A stretch of 64,000 nt of DNA, from the NCBI RefSeq assembly GCF_007859865.1, contig NZ_SJPI01000001.1, forward strand, positions 1,488,001 to 1,552,000, written 5' to 3'. The DNA comes from Rubripirellula amarantea. Its GTDB lineage: Bacteria; Planctomycetota; Planctomycetia; Pirellulales; Pirellulaceae. The notes beneath the pieces are model-generated. The model did no database searches and was not told the origin of the DNA. It saw only the letters and a list, made by a program, of their open reading frames with translations. The position numbers and the translations under genes were made by a program. Position 1 is the stretch's first letter. Each line of letters starts with the position of its first letter. This document shows positions 24,899 through 32,887 of this stretch, one piece after another.

Positions 24899-26308
24899 TT
24901 AAGCAGCGTTCGCGGTCGGTTCTGCTGACGAATCTGTCTTTTCGCGAGTCAATTCAAGCGCTTCGCGAACCAATTCGACCGCGCGTCGTAATTGGGGATC
25001 GATCAAAATACCGGACTCAAGGGATTGCGCGTCATCGGATTCGGGAGAGCCCAATGACGGATAAGAAGCGACTTTCCAACGCTGTGCAATCTTTTCGATG
25101 TCTTCCGGTTGCAATTCGGCAAGCCCGCGTTCGTCAGGGCTGACACCCCAAGGATCTTCGTCCTTGTCGTCTTTGCCACGATGGATGTTCACACCGTTGG
25201 GCCGATAGTACCGAGCAACGGTGAGTCGCAAAGCACTGCGACCGTACTGCAAGGGCAAGATATTTTGGACCGTTCCTTTGCCGTAGCTTCGGGTGCCCAC
25301 CACGATCCCTCGCCCGTTGTCTTTGATCGCTGCAGCGACAATCTCGCTGGCGCTTGCCGAGCTGCCATCGATCAGAATTGCGATTGGTTTATCGAGGCTA
25401 ACAAGTGTTCCAGGAGTCGCATCAAAATTATCTTCGATCACGCCGCCGCGTATTCGCGTGGAAACAATGTTGCCAGACTCTAAGAACATGTCAGCGATTT
25501 CGACAGCGGAGTTAAGCAGTCCACCACCGTTGCCGCGAAGATCCAAAACCAACGCGTCGAAATCATTGTTCAGTTCGTTGAGTGCTTTGCGGAGTTCGGC
25601 TTCGGTTTTTTCGCCAAAGCTAGTCATACGCAAGTACGCAATACTCGAATCGTCCTTCAGACGATAAACCCACTTGTCGTCTTCATCACGATAATCACCG
25701 AGCACTGAATTGAGTTGGATGCGATCACGAGTGACGGTGACTTCAAGCACCGTCTTGGGTTCTTCTGGTTCAGTGGTTCCGAGTGGATCGGTTTCGTCCT
25801 CGGAAGGTTTTGTGATTTGTGGTTTGTCACCGCGTCGTAACTTCAGTCGCACCTGAGTTCCGATCGGACCGCGCAATTTGGTGCTGACCTCTTGCAACGA
25901 CATCGATGAAACATCTTCGCCATCAACACCAATGATTTCGTCACCGGGCAAGAGACCAGCGAGCAGTGCCGGTGATCCTACCAATGGGGTCACGACTCGA
26001 ACGGGTTGGCCGTCGTCTTGTGGTTCGACGAAAATTCCAATTCCCGCGAACTCTTGATGCATATTGTCCTGAAACGTCGCGTAGGCTTCGCCAGGGATAT
26101 ACTCGGAATGTTCATCAAGACCATCGGTAAGACCTTTCATCGCCGAGGTCAACAGCGTGTCGCGATCGACGGGTTCGACATAGAACGCGTCGATTAGGTT
26201 GACAGCATCTCCGATCAACATTGCCGACCGAGTTCGCCTGTGCGTGACATAACACAGCAAACTAATCGCTGCGGTGATCAGAATGAAATTCAGGTGACGC
26301 GGCGGCAT
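24899..26308 (-). CDS. S41 family C-terminal processing protease
   Basis: A 469-residue serine protease of the CtpA/Prc type. An N-terminal signal anchor (HLNFILITAAISLLCYV) leads to a PDZ domain (about residues 85-160; EFAGIGIFVEP, LLPGDEIIGVDGED) and the catalytic S41 core: LVLDLRGNGGGLLNSAVEIA, the nucleophile in DGSSASASEIVAA and the general base Lys in SYGKGTVQNILPLQYG. Such proteases trim C-termini of exported or membrane proteins. The C-terminal extension of about 95 residues after the core is low-complexity and acidic. It lies 71 bp after the membrane-protein gene. Confidence 0.93.
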   Translation of the reverse strand: MPPRHLNFILITAAISLLCYVTHRRTRSAMLIGDAVNLIDAFYVEPVDRDTLLTSAMKGLTDGLDEHSEYIPGEAYATFQDNMHQEFAGIGIFVEPQDDGQPVRVVTPLVGSPALLAGLLPGDEIIGVDGEDVSSMSLQEVSTKLRGPIGTQVRLKLRRGDKPQITKPSEDETDPLGTTEPEEPKTVLEVTVTRDRIQLNSVLGDYRDEDDKWVYRLKDDSSIAYLRMTSFGEKTEAELRKALNELNNDFDALVLDLRGNGGGLLNSAVEIADMFLESGNIVSTRIRGGVIEDNFDATPGTLVSLDKPIAILIDGSSASASEIVAAAIKDNGRGIVVGTRSYGKGTVQNILPLQYGRSALRLTVARYYRPNGVNIHRGKDDKDEDPWGVSPDERGLAELQPEDIEKIAQRWKVASYPSLGSPESDDAQSLESGILIDPQLRRAVELVREALELTREKTDSSAEPTANAA

Positions 26309-26379
26309 GAAAACAACTTTGCGAAAAAGGGAACAAGTTGCCCTATTCTAGGCCGCATTCCCAACTCGTCTACTTGAGC

Positions 26380-27738
26380 TCATGTGCCGCTTAAGAAAGG
26401 CACCGGAATCAAAATCGCATGCTGCTGGACCCAAGTTAAATAGCCGTCCCAACTCGTGTATTGCGAAACATAGACGAACAGCAAGTAAACTCCCACCACT
26501 GCTGGCATTATCAATCGAACCAACCACCGTGAAACCGTGTTCCAGCGACCGGTCGGTTCGCCGTGGACCTTCGCACGATGGCGTGCCCGACGTAGCGCCA
26601 GACCTGCTGCGACCCTTGCTGGCAAAATAAACGCGACGAAAACTAGGCAAGGCAACCACATCACTTCGCGTGGGGTCGCTTCGATCTTAAGCAAGTAAAG
26701 CGGGATGGGCAAAATCACCATTGAACAAATCATCGCACCCAACCAAGCCCAGGGAGCGTGTCGAAAATCACGTCGGATCGTGCGAACGTCGAACAATGCC
26801 CGCAGTCGATTCTCGGCTGCAAAATGTGCTTGCAGCATTGGCAGATAAAGCATCGAAATGCCGAGCAAAATCAGGGACAGGAAACCAACCAAGCCCGCCA
26901 ATCCGGTTTCACCCTCTCGAAACGCAGTGATGATGATGAATGCGGGTATCAACCAAACCAGAGTACCCGCAGCGCCTCGCAGTCCCAGCCAGAACAACGT
27001 GGGTAGTTCCAACGAAGTCGTAAAGTTCCACAAACGATCGGGCAAGGATGACCATGTTTTGAGTCGAAAACCTTCACGGAAGAATCGCTTAGGTTGTGGC
27101 CACAGATAATGAACCAATCGACCGCCGCGAGCCCACGCCCACATTAAGTACCCGATCGCTAACAACGAAGAGGCGATGGATAGCCATCGCAAAAGCGTGG
27201 CTTGCGAAGAACCCGGAGATACGATTTCGGCGACTGACTCTTCATGGGCAAGAAGTTGAGTAGGTAGTGCCGCAAGGAACAACGCGGTGAGTGCCAAGCC
27301 AATCTGACCAGCCTCTTGCAGGTGCGGAAGAGCATCGCGGAACTTTGCACCCGCGGTTAGATTGCCCGCAACTCGAAGAAGATAACCAAACGCGATGAGC
27401 TGAACGATCGGAATCGCTGTAAGAAACGCCAATAAAACTATCAGCGATGCGATGCAAAACAAACTGCGAAAACACCAACTGACCCAAGCGACGGTACGTC
27501 GAAACCACGATTTTGGTTGTTCGATTGCTGATGTTTCCAATGACTGATGCGACGTTGAAGCTGGCAGCTCGACCAAGGAATCGTCCAGTTGTGACTCAGT
27601 CGTCGCTGGCAAATCATCGGTCACCAGTTCAGGCGAGACGAGTTTCCCAACAAAGGGTTCATTGGCGGCGTCGATAGAATCGAGATCTTTCGATTCCAAG
27701 GCCAAGTCGGTCAGATTCAATGAATCGGAATCTGTCAT
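26380..27738 (-). CDS. Multi-pass membrane protein (DUF4013-like), function unknown
   Basis: A 452-residue protein with an acidic, Ser/Thr-rich cytoplasmic start of about 75 residues, then several hydrophobic segments (for example FCIASLIVLLAFLTAIPIV, LTALFLAALPTQLLA, FLSLILLGISMLYLPML and LIMPAVVGVYLLFVYV). The region FGYLLRVAGNLTAG resembles the DUF4013 type. No catalytic motif is seen. It is upstream of the S41 protease in the same direction, so the two may be co-transcribed. Confidence 0.7.
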   Translation of the reverse strand: MTDSDSLNLTDLALESKDLDSIDAANEPFVGKLVSPELVTDDLPATTESQLDDSLVELPASTSHQSLETSAIEQPKSWFRRTVAWVSWCFRSLFCIASLIVLLAFLTAIPIVQLIAFGYLLRVAGNLTAGAKFRDALPHLQEAGQIGLALTALFLAALPTQLLAHEESVAEIVSPGSSQATLLRWLSIASSLLAIGYLMWAWARGGRLVHYLWPQPKRFFREGFRLKTWSSLPDRLWNFTTSLELPTLFWLGLRGAAGTLVWLIPAFIIITAFREGETGLAGLVGFLSLILLGISMLYLPMLQAHFAAENRLRALFDVRTIRRDFRHAPWAWLGAMICSMVILPIPLYLLKIEATPREVMWLPCLVFVAFILPARVAAGLALRRARHRAKVHGEPTGRWNTVSRWLVRLIMPAVVGVYLLFVYVSQYTSWDGYLTWVQQHAILIPVPFLSGT

Positions 27739-27919
27739 GACGGGTTACCGGGTAAGAGCATCCATGCGATCTAGGTTGAATACACGAGACAAGATGGGAG
27801 ATATCTAGCATTCGCTCGGTACATCGCGATCTTGGCTCCTTCTTACATTATGGCGAAACTTCTTTCTCGAAGGTGAGGCGTAGGCTTTTGAGGATTGGCA
27901 AAGATGGGCTAAAGAAACG

Positions 27920-27957
27920 CAAGATGGATGCCGATGTAACAAACATTGTCCATCTTG
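27920..27957 (+). other. Hairpin in leader of small exported protein
   Basis: CAAGATGG (27920-27927) and CCATCTTG (27950-27957) form a perfect 8-bp stem enclosing a smaller TGT/ACA pairing. It ends 59 bp before the start codon at 28017. A leader element is possible; no known riboswitch core is recognised. Confidence 0.3.
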
Positions 27958-28016
27958 GGGGGAAACTCGATGGAAGGATGCGTGCTGCGGTTTGGCTGCC
28001 GCGTGTCTCTTAAACC

Positions 28017-28397
28017 ATGAATTCAACAACGTTTGTACACCCCCTTCTGCTTTGCTTCGCCGCTGCGGTCGTCGCCGCTCAGTGTGGTTGTGTAGCGATG
28101 AATATCCCCAGTCAGCGGTTCCACGACGCCGATGATCATGGCGGAATTTTGGGAGCCTGGAAAACTGGACCCATCGACTTGGCGAATGCTGAGACCATGG
28201 CAGATCTGCGGAGCCCAAGTTCCAACGGAATAGAGCATGCTGCTGCAGGAGTTGAGCATGCTTCAAGTTGCGTGAGTGGCGGGGCACTTGATGTTGATCC
28301 ATTTGATCAAAGCGCGGGTGAACATCGACCACCAGCCGAGCCGGAAGTGCCATGGCCACGATACCATCCGGTACCGACACGTCCGCTCTATCAATAA
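28017..28397 (+). CDS. Small exported protein or lipoprotein with planctomycete tail motif
   Basis: A 126-residue protein. A signal peptide (HPLLLCFAAAVVAA) ends at QCGC, where a Cys could be lipid-modified (Q-C-G-C is an imperfect lipobox). The middle is polar, with LGAWKTGPIDLANAETM, and the end reads PEVPWPRYHPVPTRPLYQ. I have seen this proline-rich ending in short exported proteins of planctomycetes; I cannot assign a function. It stands alone, divergent from the membrane-protein gene by 278 bp. Confidence 0.6.
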   Translation: MNSTTFVHPLLLCFAAAVVAAQCGCVAMNIPSQRFHDADDHGGILGAWKTGPIDLANAETMADLRSPSSNGIEHAAAGVEHASSCVSGGALDVDPFDQSAGEHRPPAEPEVPWPRYHPVPTRPLYQ

Positions 28398-28451
28398 CCG
28401 TTTGCGCTAACGTCGACCGAACTTGGGTCGGCACTTCTTACGAGCTTGCTG

Positions 28452-28523
28452 GTTCTCATCAGCGTTCTAGCTCTGATCAGCGTCTTTGTTCTGATCAGCG
28501 TCTTTGTTCTGATCAGCGTCTGG
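28452..28523 (+). repeat. 18-bp tandem repeat, four copies
   Basis: Unit GTTCTGATCAGCGTCTTT. Copies at 28452-28469 (diverged), 28470-28487, 28488-28505 and 28506-28523. Each of copies 2-4 contains TGATCA, a palindrome and Dam/BclI-type site. The period is a multiple of three and the frames are open, but neither reading gives a believable protein (LISVFV or DQRLCS units). Confidence 0.85.
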
Positions 28524-28830
28524 GTTCGCACGATCTTTTCGAGCGACGTCCCTTTGCGCAAGGCGGCTTGCCGCAGGCTCCCTTCGTGTAGGGGATCATT
28601 TCACCGCCACGGGTTATCGTTGGTCCGCCGCGCTGTCGGTGTTGATGGGGCCATCATTGAGTGATTCTGACTTAGTTTTTCAGGGTTACCGCCGGAATGG
28701 GGACCCAGGTTGTTAAGGCTGGTAAACCTTGCGGGGCTCGGCTGACCGCATCAAGCATCGCGATGGATTGTTCCGATGCAAACAGCCATACCGGTACTGC
28801 CGGTCAGACCCATTGAATGACGGACGACGC

Positions 28831-28855
28831 CCCAATGACTGTTTAAGTCACTGGG
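28831..28855 (+). promoter_or_regulatory. Hairpin in the leader of the DegP-like gene
   Basis: CCCAATGACT (28831-28840) and AGTCACTGGG (28846-28855) form a 10-bp stem with one G-T wobble and a 5-base loop, 53 bp before the ATG at 28908. No U-run follows, so a leader or operator structure is more likely than a terminator. Confidence 0.4.
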
Positions 28856-28907
28856 TAGACGAAGTCATTGAACGACCCATCTCATCAAAGACCGGGCCCG
28901 CGATTAT

Positions 28908-30314
28908 ATGCGCACATCCTTTCAAGTTCTCCGTCATCGGATTTCGCTCCTTGCTGTGGGCGTGCTTGCCAGTTCGATCGCAATGTCGTCAATGGCATTC
29001 GCTAGCGATCCCGATTCCCAACTCAACGATCTGCGGATGACACCGACGGTCCGAGCGATCCAACGCGTTTCGCCAGCCGTCGTTAACATCCATGGTCAAA
29101 AGACCGTACGCTCAACAGCAGCCGGCATGGCTGGTGCCGAAGGGCCCGACTCGTTTCGACAAGTCAATGGAATGGGCACCGGGGTTGTGATCGACCCTCG
29201 CGGCTACGTCGTTACTAACTTTCATGTTGTCGAAGATGTAGATGACATTCGAGTTACGCTTAGCAACGGCGAAACCACATCGGCTCAACTGGTAGCCTCG
29301 CGAGTTAAAAGCGATTTGGCACTCATCAAAGTTGACTCGTCATCGCTTTTGCCCACAATCCCGCGTGGTACAAGCAGCGATTTGATGGTCGGCGAACCAG
29401 TGATCGCAATTGGAAACGCTTTTGGATACGTCCACACCAGCACCCAGGGCATTGTTAGTGCACTGCACCGCGATGTACCGGTTAATGAAACACAAGAGTA
29501 CCGTGATCTGATTCAAATCAGCGCGGGTATCAATCCGGGCAACTCCGGCGGTCCGCTCTTGAACATCAAAGGCGAAATGATCGGCGTGAATGTTGCCGTT
29601 CGCGTGGGTGCCCAGCAGATAGCGTTCGCGATTCCGATCGACCAAGTCGTCGAGATCGTTACTGAGATGATCGAGATCCACAACGAACAAAGATTATTGA
29701 CAGGTGTGAGAGCCACCGGCGGACCACGCGATGGTGACGGTATCACGATCGCCAATGTCTCCGCTAGCAGTCCAGCCGCACGGGATGGCCTGAAGCCGGG
29801 GGACCGCGTGATCCGCGTTGGCTCTCAACCTGTTGATGATCGTCTGGACTTCGCTTTGGCGATGCTTGAGGTAGAGCCAGGCCGTGCGATGGAATTTGAA
29901 GTCGAACGAAGTGGTAAGCGATTCGACTTGGCCGTGGTTGGCGAGGCACCTCAATCGGCATCACCACAGTCGGTTGCTGCCGCTGCGTGGACGATGCTGG
30001 GCATTCAAGCCAAACCCGTGGCAGAATCCACCATGCGTCGACTCAATGCACGAATGCGTACCAAGTACACCGGTGGATTGTATATCCAAGCAGTTCGCCC
30101 AGGATCGGCCGCGGATCAGCAGGGAATCGTCCCAGGCGACGTGTTGCTTGGAATCCACGGCTTCGAAACAACCACGATGGCAGGTTTGGGTAGCATCTTA
30201 GAGCTCCCTGAAATCAAACGAGGTCCGAAGGCTCGGTTTTACCTAGTCCGCCGCGAGCAAACGCTTTACGGCCACATGCAAATTGCTGCGATGCCCAGTT
30301 CGACGCATCGCTAA
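28908..30314 (+). CDS. DegP/HtrA-like serine protease with two PDZ domains
   Basis: A 468-residue exported trypsin-like protease. The signal peptide ends near MAFASD. The triad is intact: His106 in TNFHVV, Asp136 in KSDLALIK and Ser213 in GNSGGPLL. Two PDZ-like domains follow (about residues 280-345 with LKPGDRVIRVGSQPV, and about 375-460 with GIVPGDVLLGIHGFET). Members degrade misfolded envelope proteins or act as chaperones. The region upstream carries a hairpin and a tandem repeat. It converges on the phosphoesterase gene; two large palindromes lie between them. Confidence 0.93.
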   Translation: MRTSFQVLRHRISLLAVGVLASSIAMSSMAFASDPDSQLNDLRMTPTVRAIQRVSPAVVNIHGQKTVRSTAAGMAGAEGPDSFRQVNGMGTGVVIDPRGYVVTNFHVVEDVDDIRVTLSNGETTSAQLVASRVKSDLALIKVDSSSLLPTIPRGTSSDLMVGEPVIAIGNAFGYVHTSTQGIVSALHRDVPVNETQEYRDLIQISAGINPGNSGGPLLNIKGEMIGVNVAVRVGAQQIAFAIPIDQVVEIVTEMIEIHNEQRLLTGVRATGGPRDGDGITIANVSASSPAARDGLKPGDRVIRVGSQPVDDRLDFALAMLEVEPGRAMEFEVERSGKRFDLAVVGEAPQSASPQSVAAAAWTMLGIQAKPVAESTMRRLNARMRTKYTGGLYIQAVRPGSAADQQGIVPGDVLLGIHGFETTTMAGLGSILELPEIKRGPKARFYLVRREQTLYGHMQIAAMPSSTHR

Positions 30315-30325
30315 ATCAACCTTGA

Positions 30326-30413
30326 GGGCTTTTGCGAGAGCGTCCCGGGGCGAATCAGTGATTATCCGCATGATCACTGGCTAGCCGACCCAGCCGGGAC
30401 GAAATCGCAGCCC
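30326..30413. other. Large imperfect palindrome after the DegP-like gene
   Basis: A nested stem 12 bp after the stop. GGGC (30326-30329) pairs with GCCC (30410-30413), GCGA (30334-30337) with TCGC (30405-30408), CGTCCCGG (30341-30348) with CCGGGACG (30394-30401), and inside CAGTGAT (30356-30362) with ATCACTG (30373-30379). It could end transcription of the protease gene or act as an RNA stabiliser; only four T/A bases follow, so an intrinsic terminator is doubtful. Confidence 0.55.
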
Positions 30414-30488
30414 TTAAAAAGTGGGACTGGCGTCGCGCCTGTCGTTGTCTCGACAATCGCAGGCGAGGCGCCTATCCCACTCTTAAAA
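30413..30488. mobile_element. Candidate MITE/REP-like palindromic element with 7-bp direct repeats
   Basis: Two 30-base arms, 30420-30449 and 30452-30481, are inverted repeats of each other with about 7 mismatches and a 2-base centre. Each arm also folds on itself (GGCG-tcg-CGCC and AGGCG-cct-CGCCT type), the layout of REP/BIME elements. Outside the arms the same 7 bases, CTTAAAA, occur directly on both sides (30413-30419 and 30482-30488), as expected of a target-site duplication. The phosphoesterase stop codon (minus strand, 30472-30474) lies inside the right arm. No transposase is encoded, so it would be non-autonomous. Confidence 0.55.
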
Positions 30489-31347
30489 CATCTATCCCGC
30501 TTTCGTTAACCGTCACGATGGCTTCGATTTCCGGATGTCCGTACACCGAAGCTCCGGTGTAGATAATTAGGTTGTCTCGGACTTGAGCGACTCCGTCGTG
30601 ATGAGTGTGCCCGCACAGCACCGTGAACTGAATCTCAGGAAGCGATTGCGATGCTGCCAATAAGCACTTGCCGACTTCGCCGCAGACAAAAAACGGCGAC
30701 CAATTTTCGTCGGTCGTATGTCCTTCGTACCAACAGGATTCCGGTAGCGGCGGCACATGAGTCAGAATCAAGACATGCTTGGTGTCTGGGGGAAGCCGCT
30801 TGATTTTGTCCGACAAACGGTCGGCCGAATCCCGCCCGAGCTGATTCAGCTTCGCCTTCCATGCGTCCGACGGAATGCTTGTGAAATCTTCGATTTGGAC
30901 AAAATCATTGAGCCGCACATACGATCCCTCGTAGTCGCCCAGTGTCGCATCGCCCCAACCATCTTCGCCAAGCAAGTACACACCTTCGGCGAGGCGATAA
31001 TCGTAAACGTCGGTTAGGTAACGTAGCCGAGGTTCGCTTCGGCAAATGTCCGCTACCGATCGCCGGGTTTGGGCAATCGACGAACCATAAAAATCATGGT
31101 TGCCTAGAACAAAATGCGTCGGACCTTTGGTCTGCTTTGCCAACTCCATCAACGCCGACGCTAAAGCAACGTCAGTGCTGCGAGAACTTAATCCCGCAGC
31201 AGTACTTAAGTTCGCATCGCCGTCAGCCAAGACGCTTTGAGATAAATCACCGGTCAACAACACACCATCGGAGTTGTTCGCGGCGATCTTCTCGCACAGC
31301 CGCGACCAGACCTCTCGTGGGCAATGGTCCACGTGGAGGTCGGTCAC
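30472..31347 (-). CDS. Calcineurin-like metallophosphoesterase
   Basis: A 291-residue phosphoesterase with the full motif set: DLHVDH at the start, LLTGDLSQS, VLGNHDFYG, ILTHVPPLP and LCGHTHHDG. It probably hydrolyses a phosphoester in the cytoplasm; there is no signal peptide. The N-terminus is odd: the GTG at 31347 is the first usual start codon in the frame, yet the frame remains open upstream with LLWV before TDLHVD, which would complete the first beta strand. A CTG at 31356 or 31380 might be the true start. The last codons, R-V-G-stop, come from a palindromic element. It follows metK by about 45 bp on the same strand. Confidence 0.85.
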   Translation of the reverse strand: MTDLHVDHCPREVWSRLCEKIAANNSDGVLLTGDLSQSVLADGDANLSTAAGLSSRSTDVALASALMELAKQTKGPTHFVLGNHDFYGSSIAQTRRSVADICRSEPRLRYLTDVYDYRLAEGVYLLGEDGWGDATLGDYEGSYVRLNDFVQIEDFTSIPSDAWKAKLNQLGRDSADRLSDKIKRLPPDTKHVLILTHVPPLPESCWYEGHTTDENWSPFFVCGEVGKCLLAASQSLPEIQFTVLCGHTHHDGVAQVRDNLIIYTGASVYGHPEIEAIVTVNESGIDVLRVG

Positions 31348-31391
31348 CCAAAGCAGCTTGACGCTATCTTGCGTGCTCAGAACAAACCAGC

Positions 31392-32612
31392 CTAGGCGGC
31401 AGCTCCTGCGTCGGCAGCCAGCGCTTCAGCCTTATCGGTCTTTTCCCAACTGAATTCGCCGTTAGGACCAGGTTCGCGACCGAAGTGACCGTGGGCAGCA
31501 GTAACGCTCATCACCGGACGGGTCAGGCCAAGTTCCTTGATCAAACCGCGAGGGGTCAAGCTAAAGTGCTTGCGAATCAATTTGATCATCTCGCTTTCAG
31601 AAATCTTGCCAGTACCAAACGTGTTCACGTTGACGCTCACGGGCTCGGCTACACCGATTGCGTAAGCGAGTTGAACTTCGACTTCGTCAGCAAGTCCGGC
31701 GGCGACCAAATTCTTGGCAACGTAGCGAGCCATGTAGGCGGCACTGCGGTCAACCTTTGAAGGATCCTTGCCACTGAAAGCACCGCCTCCGTGACGTCCG
31801 CGGCCGCCGTAGGTGTCGACGATGATCTTGCGTCCGGTCAAACCGGTGTCGCCGTGAGGTCCACCGATGACGAACTTGCCGGTTGGGTTGATGTGATACT
31901 TAATAGGTTCGCCAGAGATAAACTCAGCAGGCAACATTGGCTTGATGCACTTTTCAATGATCAAGTCCTTGGCTTCCTGGGTGATGGTGTGTCCATCCTT
32001 CGCCAAGATTGATTCGTCATGCTGGGTACTAACGACGACGGTATCGATTCGGATCGGCTTGTTGTCACTGCCGTATTCGACAGTGACTTGACTCTTGCTG
32101 TCGGGACGAAGCCAAGGAATTTCACCGGACGCGCGAAGTTCAGCGAGCTTTTCAACAATGCGGTGTGAAAGGTGAATCGGAAGCGGCATCAAGACATCGG
32201 TTTCGTTGCATGCGTAACCGAACATTAAGCCTTGGTCGCCAGCACCCTGTTCGCCTTCGACGTCCGAAGCCTTGTCGACTCCCTGAGCGATGTCGGCGGA
32301 CTGCTCGTGAATCGCATTGAGAACTCCACATGCGTCGTAGCTGAACCCGATATCCGAGTGGATGTAGCCAATCTTCTTAATCGTTTCGCGGACAATCTTC
32401 TGGACGTCGACATAGTGACTGGTGCGAACCTCACCAGCGACAATCACTTGGCCGGTGGTGACCAGCGTTTCGACAGCAACCCGAGCATCGCCAGGATTAG
32501 GGTCATTGGCCAAAATATCATCGACAATCGCATCGGAAATTTGATCCGACACTTTGTCGGGGTGGCCCATGCTGACCGATTCGCTAGTAAAGAGGTAAGT
32601 TTGGTCACTCAC
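31392..32612 (-). CDS. metK: S-adenosylmethionine synthetase
   Basis: Makes S-adenosylmethionine from methionine and ATP. Start chosen at GTG 32612 (first residues [20 protein letters not shown]), with GGAGAA upstream; the frame is open further up but the extra residues are not family-like. The 406 residues fit the usual ~390-400. Seen: [48 protein letters not shown] and [19 protein letters not shown], all intact. A long hairpin lies 87-132 bp upstream of the start. Cytoplasmic. Confidence 0.96.
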   Translation of the reverse strand: MSDQTYLFTSESVSMGHPDKVSDQISDAIVDDILANDPNPGDARVAVETLVTTGQVIVAGEVRTSHYVDVQKIVRETIKKIGYIHSDIGFSYDACGVLNAIHEQSADIAQGVDKASDVEGEQGAGDQGLMFGYACNETDVLMPLPIHLSHRIVEKLAELRASGEIPWLRPDSKSQVTVEYGSDNKPIRIDTVVVSTQHDESILAKDGHTITQEAKDLIIEKCIKPMLPAEFISGEPIKYHINPTGKFVIGGPHGDTGLTGRKIIVDTYGGRGRHGGGAFSGKDPSKVDRSAAYMARYVAKNLVAAGLADEVEVQLAYAIGVAEPVSVNVNTFGTGKISESEMIKLIRKHFSLTPRGLIKELGLTRPVMSVTAAHGHFGREPGPNGEFSWEKTDKAEALAADAGAAA

Positions 32613-32698
32613 GACAGGAATTCTCCGGGAACTGAACAGACCAGGCCGCAAGCCTCATTTCGATGATTTGCGGTGTGGTCCAAGGTATTAGACTGAGG

Positions 32699-32744
32699 GA
32701 ACGTTTGAAAAGCACTCTTCGCAAAGAGTGCCTTTGAAGCGTTC
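32699..32744. promoter_or_regulatory. 46-base imperfect hairpin upstream of metK
   Basis: Read on the metK strand: GAACG, TT, AAA and GCACTCTT pair with AAGAGTGC, TTTT, AA and CGTTC around a TGCG loop, with single-base mismatches between the blocks. The inner stem GCACTCTT/AAGAGTGC (plus strand 32712-32719 and 32724-32731) is perfect. It lies in the 257-bp divergent interval between metK and the vWA gene. I do not recognise a SAM-riboswitch core. Confidence 0.5.
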
Positions 32745-32887
32745 TGGCAAAGAGCTGAGGCCATAAATTAGTTGCCCAGGTCGGTTGTGAGAAGCGCACC
32801 GACGAGTGGTTTTGTCCAGGAACTGAATATCTCTACCCTAAGTCCCGATCTCCCCAACACGACCGATCCTTGCCCAATTCCGCTCAA

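Larger units (their letters stand above)
28398..28907. other. Gene-free stretch with tandem repeat and hairpin
   Basis: About 510 bp between the small exported protein and the DegP-like gene. It holds the 18-bp tandem repeat (28452-28523) and a hairpin (28831-28855). Short frames here have no credible start, fold or conserved-looking composition. A promoter for the protease gene must lie in it, but no clear -35/-10 pair stands out. Confidence 0.5.

Noticed and set aside
27805-28434. 209-residue minus-strand frame over the small exported protein gene
   Set aside because: No domain or start signal, and composition rich in His/Arg/Ser typical of an antisense reading; the plus strand has a signal peptide and a recognisable tail.
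28446-28664. Frame with LISVFV repeats resembling a membrane protein
   Set aside because: The apparent hydrophobic repeat comes from the 18-bp DNA repeat; no ribosome binding site and no continuation.
28679-28830. Possible small structured RNA (SRP, RNase P or tmRNA-like)
   Set aside because: None of the conserved cores of those RNAs is present.
28452-28928. CRISPR-like array from short repeats
   Set aside because: Repeats are contiguous with no spacers, only four copies, and no cas genes are near.
32613-32869. SAM riboswitch upstream of metK
   Set aside because: No SAM-I/II/III/IV core or SAH element visible; only a hairpin of unknown type.
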